NCBI GenBank assembly: GCA_963681505.1
Contig: OY811971.1
Location: 20,208,138 to 20,272,137 of the forward strand
From: Eunapius fragilis
Taxonomy: Eukaryota; Porifera; Demospongiae; Spongillida; Spongillidae
Direction of reading: 5' to 3'
Length of the DNA: 64,000 nucleotides
The stretch's first letter is position 1. The number at the start of each line of letters is the position of its first letter. Below are positions 10,325 through 20,539 of this stretch, in pieces. Made by a program: the position numbers and the translations under genes. The notes under the pieces were generated by a model that saw only the letters and a program-made list of their open reading frames with translations, did not search any database and was not told where the DNA came from.

Positions 10325-10630
10325 GACCAGGGAATATCATTAAAAAACGCGACCAGCGTAGTAAGAAACGGATAGTTTAGCTCTTTGTTCCTATCGATCC
10401 AGAAGGCAAAGGCGGTCATTTTAATGTTTTGTTCCAGTCTTCAAAACTGTTTGCTTTAAGAGAACAAAAAAGTTCGTGTTTTACCTCGTCCCCACGCCAA
10501 TTCTTCGTCGACGTCGTCTTCTTCTTCTAATTCTCGGGTGAGTATAACTCCGGATAGGAATGGTTTCAGAGAGCGCCAATTTTACCAATCGCTTTAGAAT
10601 CTCCTGGAAGGCCATCTTCAATATCAGATG
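10325..10630. repeat. Dispersed repeat with short CTT/GTC seed
   Basis: A copy of the family at 2635-2870 (inverted) and 48955-49420. It includes AGAAACGGATAGTTTAGCTC, TTTAAGAGAACAAA, the simple stretch CGACGTCGTCTTCTTCTTCT and a GTATAACTCCGGATAGGAATG block. The simple stretch here is only about 20 bp, whereas the 49-kb copy has expanded to about 200 bp. Confidence 0.6.
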
Positions 10631-10896
10631 TATGAATAAAGCATAAAACATACATAATCATTACGTAATGCGTAGAGAAGCGTTCCCATGGCGACATTTA
10701 CGTATATTTAGAATTGTGCAAACGACGACGTCTCCCGCGTTCCTTACAGTGATCCCAAACAAAAGCGGGCGTCTGCGCATGACGGTAATTGAAGCGGAGG
10801 GGGGGAGGGGTGGGGGTGGGGGTGTGAGGGGGAGGGGGGGCACTTGCCAGTTCGATTAATAATCGATTAAAAATGATAATTAATGAATAGAGAATC

Positions 10897-11171
10897 AAGT
10901 AAAGAAAAACATTCTCTAACGAGAAAGTTGGTGGGATATAGGAATTGGAGGCAAAGGTGGTGTTAAAAGGATGGGAACAAGGTTTTGAGAAAAGGGTAAT
11001 GAGACAAAAATCCTATATTGAGCACGTGTAAATGTAACAGAAGTGCTAAGTATAGGATTTTTATCTCATCACCCTTTTCTCAAAACCTTGTTCCCTTCCT
11101 CTTAACACCACCATTGCCTCCAATTCCTATATCCCACCAACTTTCTCGTTAGAGAATGTTTTTCTTTACTT
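10897..11171. mobile_element. Long-hairpin MITE, family copy 1
   Basis: Terminal arms AAGTAAAGAAAAACATTCTC…, inverted over roughly 120 bp each side of a short loop near 11030. The right end reads …AATGTTTTTCTTTACTT. The same family occurs at 52300-52589 and, more diverged, at about 55369-55630. No ORF. A G-rich tract (10797-10845) lies just upstream. Confidence 0.8.
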
Positions 11172-12790
11172 GTATAAATGAGTTACGCGGACGTACGTAC
11201 GTACCAATAGTCGCCAGACTTTCGCCCCCATTGTACTCTCCACTACTGGTGGAATGGGTCCAATTGCAACCACTTTCTATAAACGCCTGGCATACAGGCT
11301 AGGCTAGCTTCCAAATGGAACTCATCCTACAGCCAAACCATTGGATGGTTGCGAATCGGATGCCGTCTGTCCTTTTCCCGCAAAAGTACATAGCAACGCG
11401 TACTAAGCGACCATGCTTGCCACAAATGCCTGTAGTGTTAGTACTGGCCATCGCAACACTATATTGTTATCAAGTACAGGCCGAAAACATGTACTTTGAT
11501 ATTTTTTTCAAATTGATATTCGCATGAAGAGCACAAAATGTGCATTCCAACGGTATATTAGTACCTTTTTTCATTCGGTCAATACGGCTGCATAAAGCGA
11601 TACTTTGGAATTGATTATATATATATTCGCTACATTGATCTTACTAAACATGCTACTGCAGCAAAATATATAAGGCCTGCATATAAATATCGTTTTTAGA
11701 ATTAAGGTACTCCAGCTGTTATCATGCATAAAATCATGCCAAATATGCAGGCTGCTCATAGTAGCGATATACAAATGTATAGCCAAATGTCTACATATCA
11801 TGTTCTCGGAAACAAAATTTTACCATTCAATGAAAAAGGCATTTCACTGGTCAAGAAAATCAACAACAATCATATCTCCAGTAATATTTTCAGTAAGCAG
11901 CCTGTTTATTGTTTCATCTTCCCCTTCTTCCTTGATGTCTTCCTGTGTCCAGTAACAGATCGTGTGGCTTTGGGAACTATACCAGTACTTTTCAGAATAA
12001 TGTACATATGTTCACGTATGTGTATGGTTTGTGCACCTATAATATATATATTTAGCAGTTATGAAATTGCACAACTGGCGTAGTCTCACACCCAGACCCT
12101 GGTTCCCAACAGCTGCAGATGGATTGCATCACCGTTCCATGTAGAGGTGACGTGATCCATCCGCAGCTGTTGGAAATCAGGGTCTGGGTACGCGTCTACA
12201 GCCGGCGTCTTGTATTTGTGCTAAGATGTGCTGAGATTCATGTGCATCCAGCAATGTCCATTCAACTGCATGCATGGTCTTCCTAGCCAGACAGAACCAG
12301 AGAATCCAAGATGAGCATGTCTATATCAAAATGGACAGGCTGATAAAGGCATCTATATAACACAGGATTTCAAAACTATGCATGGCCAAAATTTAGGGAA
12401 TCCATTGAATTACTTCTACAATTGAACTAGCAATTATAAAAACCTTACCAAAAACCGACTAGTGCTTCATCAACACTGCAATTTTTATAGTCTCAGTAGC
12501 GGTGACGTAATCCATCCGCAGCTGCGATGTGGGTCTGGATACGAGACTAGGCCAAATATGGCTAAGTGAGTCACTTCATACTAAAAGTTAGTATAGACCC
12601 ATTTAATCATCCTTCCATGGCTGCAATGCATGCAGGCGATGATGACATGAAATCATAAAGGAATAGTATAGTGGTATGCATGCATGTGTATATGAGTCAC
12701 AAGTTTGTGCTGCACCCTTCACACTTAGCTCACTGACACACAAATTATCTGGTCACATTGGTCTGTTTGTGCCCTCATGAGTACCTCTGG
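11172..12790. other. No gene seen; two hairpin-family copies
   Basis: Unique A/T-rich sequence. It contains the hairpin at 12081-12200 and a partial copy at 12485-12550 (ATCCATCCGCAGCTG block). Open frames at 11315-11527 and 11724-12083 show no family features. Confidence 0.5.
12081..12200. mobile_element. Hairpin MITE (CCCAGACCCTGG family)
   Basis: The left arm includes CCCAGACCCTGG…AACAGCTGCAGATGGATT and the right arm is its inverted partner ending …GGGTCTGGG. The loop is under 20 bp. Partial copies at 7905-7985 and 12485-12550 share the CAGCTGCGGATGGATTACGT-type core. Confidence 0.7.
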
Positions 12791-13630
12791 TCAGGTGAGG
12801 TGTTCTCCACTACGTAGGCGTGGTCTGCACTTGGGGGGACATATGTATTGTGTCAATGAGCTAATTATACACAAAGATATACCATTTCTGTCGGTTGAAG
12901 GAAATGAATTATTAGCTCCTGCCGGGTGTACAGTTGCAGGATGACCGGGGGTTGGTGACATGGTGGCGCTAGAGATTGTGCACATTGCTTTTTCCGTGTT
13001 TGGTGTTGCGTTCCATTGCAATGCCACAGAGTTCTACGTATACCTTAACCAGGGCTATGCAGACAGCTGGACTTCATGGCAGAACGCATTGGGTCTTTTC
13101 TCTATCTACTGCACGATTTTTTCCTCAATGAGGTTTTTTTCTGCTGTCGGAGTTTTTTCCCCTGAGGAAGGTGTGGGCCCACCTCCTCTAAATAGCACAC
13201 ATTTGGCCCCTGCCACAGACTGGTACACATGCACATGCCACATATCCATGCAGTCATTGTTGTTGTGTCTAGTTGTGATGGACGTCGTGAACAGTCGACG
13301 AACACCAATGTTAAATGTCATTGTGGTCATCTTGCATGAGCAGGGAGGCAGGTGGGAGTGATGGGCAGTAGACATGGACAACTCCGCCTATCTATAGTTA
13401 TACACTTTGCGGCTATCCACCCCTTAATTTGGCTTTATAACGATCGTTCATACAGTGTATATCAGAGGAGTATGATCAAATAAAGGTACACCTCCCTCTA
13501 TTGAACTAACAGTCAGCGAATCTCTGTCCATGTCAACATTTTAGGTGATATAGCAATATCATTTTTTATTTAAAGAATTTTATTTTTGGTAAGAGACATG
13601 GAAAAAAAAAAGAAGTGAGAAAACATGTGG
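12791..13630. other. Intergenic stretch downstream of PUS7, no supported gene
   Basis: A 133-codon frame at 12960-13361 (plus) and an 78-codon frame at 12791-13027 (minus) are open but show no recognised domain. TTTATT at about 13566 and 13580 reads AATAAA on the minus strand and probably gives the PUS7 poly(A) signals. Confidence 0.35.
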
Positions 13631-16600
13631 CTACGTCTTGATGCAGGGCATGTCGAGCTGGGACTGGTGGTGGGACGAGGTGTCCATCCTTAGGAGCTCC
13701 CTGATGGCCATGGTGGCGTAGGAGGAAGGAGGGAGAGAGAACTCCACACTCAGCGCCCTGTACTGTCCACCTAATGGGACAGGAAAGGTGCGGTGGTCTT
13801 CGCAGGATATGGGTGGGGCTTTACGCGTATATATACAATGTATATCAGGGTAGGGGGTTTGTAGTCACCTGGAAGCGACAAAGGAGGTTGTTTATTTTCA
13901 AGGATGTCAAGGTCTGACAGGATGAGGGATTGCAGGACGTCGTCATAGCTGAAACTACTCCTGGAGAGATGAAAAAACGACAAAATGTGATGTAAAGGAG
14001 CAAGGAGCTAGGGATGGATGGGCTGGGGAGGAGGGGCAGATGGGATGTATTTGAGGATGGATGGCTGGGGAGGAGGGGCAGATGGGATGGGGAGGAGCAT
14101 ACCAAATGTATTGGGATGGATGGACTGGGGAGGAGAGATGAAAACGACAAAATGTGATGTAAAGGAGCAAAGGGAGCTAGGGATGGATGGGCTGGGGAGG
14201 AGGGGCAGATGGGATGTATTGAGGGATGGATCCAGGGCTGAGGAGGAGGACCAGATGGGATGGGGAGGAGCATACCACTGTACGTTTTCAGGTTTAATGA
14301 TCAGGGGTCGATAATCTCCCGGGAGCGCATAATCTCTGTTTTTAGAATGGGAATGAAAATAAGCCCCCTTCCTCTAAGGGAAGGGGGAGGCTCACTTGAC
14401 CCTGTGTCTTAGCATGTCCAGAGTTAGGCCATCTTCTGCTAGCAGCTTGTGGTACTCCTCCCCAACTGAAAAGAGGCGAGACAATTTTTTTTTGGGTCAC
14501 CAAGTGATGCACTTGGTTGTAACCCACCTTGGTTGCTTGGCAACATTACATCGTACCCAGGCAATGGCAGCACCACATCATGGAGTCCAAACTCTCCCCT
14601 GTTCTCCTCTGTGACGTGAACCACCTCCTTCTGAAGGGAGGGAGGGGAAGGAGAGGTGAGGAAGTGTGATGGGAGAGGTGAGGAGGTGTGATGGGAGAGG
14701 TGAGGAGGTGTGATGGGAGGTGAGGAGGTGTGATGGGAGAGGTGAGGAGGTGTGATGGGAGAGGTGAGGTGTGATGGGAGGTGAGGAGGTGTGATGGGAG
14801 AGGTGAGGTGTGATGGGAGAGGTGAGGAGGTGTGATGGGAGAGGTGAGGAGGTGGGATGTGAGGTGGGGAACAAGGTGGCAACTCCAGAAGCCTTACGTT
14901 TTTGGAGTCCCTTCTCTTCCACACCAGGTCCCCAGGTACAGGGGACAGCCCCAGCTGACATATCCTCCAGGACGCCATCTTGTTCCACACATAGCTCTGG
15001 TAACTGTGAACATACATCAGCCTGGTGTTACGAGGAATCTGAAAGGGTGATGGGTGTGGCAGGGAGAGGAATGGTGGGCATGGCATGGAGAGAAATGGTG
15101 GGTGTGGTAAGCGTTCAGCAAAAAAAAGCTTCGAAACACTTTTCAACCAAAAAGTACACCTGGGGGTGGGGCAATGGGTGTGCCCTCCACCTACTGTTGC
15201 CCACCACAAACCACACCCTTTCACCCCAATCCAAAAATGTCTCTGTATTAAATGTCATCTCTAGCTAGGTGTGCACTTTGCAATATAATGGTAAAGATCT
15301 ATAGTTATCGGACTGCAGTGGTTGTACAATCACACCTGTCGGGTCCCCAGACTGCCCTACTGTAAGCAAGGTGATGCACATGAGAGCAATGAAGGCCGCT
15401 GGGTGTGGTCAGTCTACCTAGTGTAAGCTAGTGTACATTAATGTGTGGCTGTATAGATGCATGATTTCTATGCACAGTCGATGATCACCAAACGTTCAGT
15501 CATCTCTTGGTCACATCAGCATGTCATGGAGGCACCTCATCAATTCTTGGCCACACTCTCCAAGTCATGCTCCTCACAAAGGTGAAGGCTCCCTGGAGGT
15601 CATTGATTGGTCCCCCTCCTCTCCTTCAGTCCCCACAAACCTCTCCCTCCCACCCTCCCCTCCTCACAAAGTTGAAGGCTCCCTGGATGTCATTAGTCCC
15701 CCTCCTCTCCTTCAGTCCCCACAAACCTCTCCCTCCCACCCTCCCCTCCTCACAAAGTTGAAGGCTCCCTAGATGTCATTGGTCCCCCTCCTCTCTTTCA
15801 GTCCCCACAAATCCCTCCCTCCCACCCTCACAAAGTTGAAGGCTCCCTGGATGTCATTAGTCCCCCTCCTCTCCTTCAGTTTCCACATATCCCTCCCTCC
15901 CACCCTCCCCTCCTCACAAAGTTGAAGGCTCCCTGGATGTCATTAGTCCCCCTCCTTTCCTTCAGTCCCCACAAATCCCTCCCTCCCACCCTCCCCTCCT
16001 CACAAAGTTGAAGGCCCCCTGGATGTCATTAGTCCCCCTCCTCTCCTTCAGTCCCCACAGTAGCTTGCTCTCCACACACCTCCTCCTGGGCATCAAGGAG
16101 AGGGCTCCCTCAGGGTCCTTGGTCTCAGCGTAGTGCCTCCTGGCTCTGTCCAGAGGCTCAGGCTCTGTGTAGTCGTGACAACGCAAAACACATCACATAA
16201 TTCCCCATCTCATCCAGGATGTGCATGCAAAGGTTCTAGTGGTACCAAAATTATGCATCATCACATCCCACACACACACACACACACACACACGCCACCA
16301 TGGATACAGGTCTTAAACGTTCCTCTCCCCTCATATAAGCGTCACCACACCCTCCATCCTCCCCAGCCCAAATGACCCCCCCCCCCCCCCCCCAAGTCGA
16401 AATGACCCACCTCCTAGTCTCGGCTTCAATACAAGGTCCACGGCACCCTGCCAGTCAGAGTGGAGGAGGCAACTGCTCAAAACAGTGAGCAATAATTAGA
16501 GAGCATAACAGGTTTGCAAAGAAGGAAAAGTAATATGTTTGGCCAGTAGGCGTGTCCTTGCCACCCCTGAACTCACCGGCCGACATGGTGGGTGGGGATT

Positions 16601-19600
16601 GTGGAGGTGCCAAATCGCTGCATGCCGTAGTAGTTTATGAAGCCAAGGTCCCTGAGCGACGCCATGGCAACGTTGATGACCTCATCATCCTCACACTGCA
16701 CTTTCCTGCAAAAATGGTGGGAGTAACCCTTTGAAAAGGACACAGTAATGTTCACACCACACCACAGGGAGACACACACCACACCACAGGTAGACACACA
16801 CCACACCACAGGTAGACACACACCATTGGTAGACACACACCATTGGTAGACACACACCACAGGAAGACACACACACCACAGGAAGACACACACACCACAG
16901 AGAGACACACACCACAGGGAGACACACACTCACCTCAGTACCACGGTGAAGTGGTTACCCGCTAAGCTGCCCAGCCTCAGAGGCTCCTTCACATACCTGT
17001 GCAAGACACACATTGTCCACAGATTTAACAAGATGGCAACCAACGGCATTTTAGCTTAACACCCAGTTGGGATAACAATTCCTCGCTCCCCCGCTCAAGG
17101 CATTAGCATTCAGAGGCTAGCTGCGTGCATTGGTATGTGAGTGGAGTTACGCTGAAATGGAAGATATTGTGGTAGACTTGCATTATTAATTACACGTAGC
17201 CTTTATCCATTAGCCTTGTGCACACCTTTATATACCGTAAGCGTCATAATTTAAGGAATGTAACAATTCCATAATTGTGACGTTGGAATGTTTCGAAGCG
17301 GTCAGATTCCTTAATTGCGAAAATGCTGTAAAAGATGTGCGCTATTTATTTGCGCACACTATGGAGAGAATCCCCGACTCAATGTAACTACGGTATTGTC
17401 AGCTTAGGTGGCGGTGCGGTTGGGGGTGCAAATTACCACGCCGCCACTGTAGGCCAGGTCGGGATACATCCAACAAACTATTCCGATTTAATTCACAAAG
17501 GGGATCGAAACCAAGTGCTACATGTAGATTGGATCCATGGGTTGCAGACGGTCAAGGCAGCTCTTGAGGACATGTACCTATTCCTAAATTGTGGAATTCG
17601 AGAATCTTTATGTGCAGCACTATTCCTTCATTACGAAAACCCTTGCACGTAAAGCCACAGATTCCTTAATTGTGACATGACATTCCTTAAATTATGACGC
17701 TTACGGTACACCTTTCTGCAATTAATTACTGTAATTACTTTACACTAGTACCTAAATTAATTTTTGTTGAATTCGTAAATTTACAGTTTTGTCCATACAT
17801 GTAGTCAGTTTATTAACACCCCCTCAGTTCCCCCAAAAATCAGCCAGTTGCCATGCTGATCAGCCCCCCCCCCCCCCCCCAATGACTCACTCAAAGTTTC
17901 CAATTTGAATGTTCTTGGAGGCCCTGTTCAGTGACCTTAGCCTCTCGGCAGGTACCCTGAACACCGTGATGGCCTGAGTGGTGATACCCCTCTTGTCTTT
18001 GGTACCAGCATACTGGAACATGGAGGACTTGATCCTACGAGGGGGGGGGGGGGGGGACAAGATACAGAGTGCCACATCTGTTCCCTGTGCTCATACCACA
18101 CTTGTGCTACCATGTAGGGTACATGCACTAGCCATGAATACAATAATCAATACTTCTAACGAGGTAATATACATGTAAAAGGCGGCGCTCTTATGGTGAG
18201 GAAATACAGTACATACATGTACCAGGGTTGTGGGGAACTACTCTGTTTCATTCCATAGATGGTACATGTATGTTCAATACTACATAACCTCTTATCCCAT
18301 GAATACATAAGAGGGAAGGGGGGGGGGGGGGGGGGGGTGGTGGTAACCATTGCATCACAGTGAAAGGATCAACTGGTTTATTAGCCAATTGGATTCAGCA
18401 TCTGCAATGACACACACACACACACCCCTTCCATTGCACACACACCTAAGCCAGAGTACAAGTTACACAACATCAAAGTTACATCTTGAACAGTAGAATC
18501 TAGTTCCCTCCTTGAGAACCCTGCATACGTACCAGGGTACCCTCAAAACCCCCTCCCTCCCCCTTGAAAACAATAGCCCCACACCTACACACGTACCTTA
18601 TCAGTGAGGACAGCAAGTTGATGGCTTCCAAGGTATCCCTGTTCTCCTTGTACAGCACAAACCAACAGTAGTCCGGCCTGTCCCTAGGCCACTGAGTGCG
18701 TTGGGGACCTTACAGTGATAAACCCATGACCTCATAATAGCTTTCCCAGATCCACTTATGAACATCTCTCTCTCCCTCCCCATCTTCCTCTCCCCTCCCT
18801 CTCTCCTCCCCCCCCCCTCTCTCTCTTCCTCTCTCTCTCTCTCTTAATCTTACCTCCACCCCTTGCTCCCTTGGTGACCCTGATGGTGGTCCTCTTCTGG
18901 CCACCTGCTGCTGCCTCCCCAAAGGTTCTGCTGTCCAGAGAAGGGAAGTGCTGTCGTATGGCTTGGTGCACCTTGGTCCTGTGGTCTTTGTCCCCACTGG
19001 CCTGGGGAGGAGGAAGAGGAGAGAGGCAAGAGGCGGCTGGTTATAAGTTTACGGCAAGACACTGAGGAGGAAGAGGGTGTCGAGGAGAGTTGCATTTTAG
19101 AATATGAGAAATGAAAATGAAAGTAAACAGAAGCAGGTATATGATTATGGTAGGACACATGAAATGAAGAGGCTGGTGTTAACAACAGTTAAATAAACAT
19201 ATGCATGTAGAAATGTGAGCTGAACCAATGACAAATGTGAGGAAGAAGTGACCAGTAAGGAAGAGGGCAGGAAGGCACACAGGGAGAGGTGAAGGAGCTA
19301 AGGTTGCGTACCTCAATCTCTACGGAGGCACTGCTGTCGTCAGTTTCCACCAACTGCTGAAGCTTATCCACCTCCTCAGCTGTGAACACGGTATCCAAGG
19401 AAACGGACCCTTTGTCCTGTGAACTACATGTAAATGCAACTTAAAAATCCTACACACACCCCCCTCACACATGCAGTGTAAGAATACGTACAACGCACAC
19501 AAACCACACCCCATCTCCCCCTTACCACTAACAGTTCAGCAGGCACAGAGCAGTTGGTCAGCCTGATCACACTGCCATCATCTGGCTTCCTTTCATGGAC

Positions 19601-20214
19601 CTGGAAGTCAGAGTACCTGCAGATGTCACAGGATACGTCAGAATATATATCTGTGGACATGTCAGCTTATGTACGTCCTTCATCATGTATTAAAAATCGC
19701 ACACACACACACACACACACACATGATCACAGGTACAACATGTATCACTTAATCCTCCAGTTATTCAATGACCATATTTCTATATCACCCAACCCCGTGT
19801 TCTACCTCTCTCTCCTCCCTCCCTCCCTCCCTTATTAATATCCTCGGCGGCGTTAGAGTGATAATCACTTGCCATAGCGCTAAGGACCCTCAGCACACAC
19901 CTTTGCTTAAGGATTGCAAAAAATCCTTTGTGTGCAGAGCTGAGATACTGTTCGATGCCCACATCCGTCTCTTTGCTAAAGCACGCTAGCGGGGCTCCCC
20001 CTTCTTCTAGAACCTCTTCTTCTTCTGCGACTGTTCTTTCGTCTCCCTCCGCCGCGTCCTCCTCCTCGTCCATTTTTTTGCAACCGTTCTCCCGTGCATC
20101 TACGCTCAGATCCGACGGCTCCTCGTTCGGCAAAGCTTCCATATTATCCAAGTGATCGTCTAATTTCTGTCTTTTGGGCGTCGGAAGTTCCACACTGGCA
20201 AGTTCATCTGCCAT
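13631..20214 (-). CDS. PUS7: PUS7, tRNA/mRNA pseudouridine synthase of the TruD family
   Basis: TruD-family enzymes turn uridine into pseudouridine in tRNA and mRNA, mainly in the nucleus. Sixteen minus-strand exons keep one frame of 645 aa: 19901-20214, 19526-19616, 19312-19416, 18854-19001, 18597-18708, 17891-18034, 16934-16996, 16577-16705, 16411-16475, 16004-16164, 14898-15038, 14528-14630, 14396-14465, 14276-14335, 13869-13960 and 13631-13770. Landmarks in order: the acidic N-terminus with the nuclear-type PKRQK, then [26 protein letters not shown] split over two blocks, then the catalytic motif YAGTKDKR with Asp at about residue 270, [35 protein letters not shown], and the C-terminal [17 protein letters not shown]. 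Length and order match animal PUS7. Several introns hold minisatellites, and exon 10's donor lies in a tandem array. All exon phases agree, so the gene looks intact. Confidence 0.95.
13985..14275. repeat. Duplicated G-rich block in PUS7 intron 14
   Basis: A GGGATGGATGGGCTGGGGAG plus AGGGGCAGATGGGATG block occurs about four times, two of them within a larger duplicate that also repeats the sequence bordering exon 15 (GAGATGAAAA…GACAAAATGTGATGTAAAGG at 13970 and 14133). The larger repeat therefore includes the polypyrimidine tract that precedes exon 15 on the minus strand. Confidence 0.7.
14640..14870. repeat. Minisatellite in PUS7 intron 11
   Basis: About ten imperfect units of GTGAGGAGGTGTGATGGGAGA, with unit-length variants. 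Long open frames across it on the minus strand (Thr/Ser/Pro-His repeats) come from the repeat and are not coding. Confidence 0.85.
15570..16060 (-). repeat. Tandem array of the PUS7 exon 10 donor end
   Basis: The last 50-60 bp of exon 10 (from the GGGGACTGAAGGAGAGGAGG block through ACATCCAGGGAGCCTTCAAC and TTT|GTGAGG), plus about 25 bp of intron, recurs about six times head-to-tail with a period near 80 bp. Each unit keeps a GTGAG donor. Only the most exon-proximal copy (16004) is contiguous with the full exon and gives the phase that fits exon 11. Confidence 0.85.
16268..16294. repeat. CA microsatellite in PUS7 intron 9
   Basis: A short CACACA tract, followed 85 bp later by a C homopolymer at about 16379-16394. 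Confidence 0.9.
16750..16930. repeat. Minisatellite in PUS7 intron 7
   Basis: About nine units of CACACCACAGGGAGACA or CACACCACAGGTAGACA, 17-22 bp each. The same repeat follows the pseudo-exon 8 copy at 4150-4320, which links the two loci as a genomic duplication. Confidence 0.85.
17235..17706. mobile_element. Mariner-type MITE inside PUS7 intron 6
   Basis: Inverted ends CCGTAAGCGTCATAATTTAA at 17235 and the inverted copy ending at 17706 are flanked by TA on both sides, as expected for Tc1/mariner-class insertion. Inner sub-repeats with ATTCCTTAATTG occur at both ends. A 105-codon open frame inside (17335-17652) has no resemblance to a transposase. Confidence 0.75.
18800..18845. repeat. Pyrimidine tract with CT repeats before PUS7 exon 4 donor
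   Basis: CTCTCTC/CCCCCC-rich low-complexity stretch in the intron that follows exon 4. G or C homopolymers also occur at 17865-17880, 18040-18055 and 18318-18339. Confidence 0.8.
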
Positions 20215-20539
20215 GCTGAGGTTGAGAAGAAGGGTTAGCTCCTTTAATTACTATATAATCTTACATAGTATAGATCTATTTATCGCCATAACTTATTTAC
20301 GGTCTATGACTTTTGCAAAACCTAATATACGTTACCGATATTGGCTCAATGACAAAAACCGTGGTACAATGATGATATCAAACATGACCCAATACTGATA
20401 TAATATCTGTACTGGATCAATGTTGACATAGTAACATGGAACAGGTTGATAACATCCTGGAGCAGTATTTGAGCATCATTTGTACATCAACCATGACATC
20501 AATATTGCTTCAATAATGATACACATATTACATAATAGC

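Noticed and set aside
14439..15224. A 261-codon minus-strand frame overlapping PUS7
   Set aside because: It joins fragments of exons 11-13 read through an intronic minisatellite; the spliced exons give the real protein.
17335..17652. A 105-codon gene inside PUS7 intron 6
   Set aside because: It lies wholly within a TIR-bordered element with TA duplications and has no recognisable protein features.
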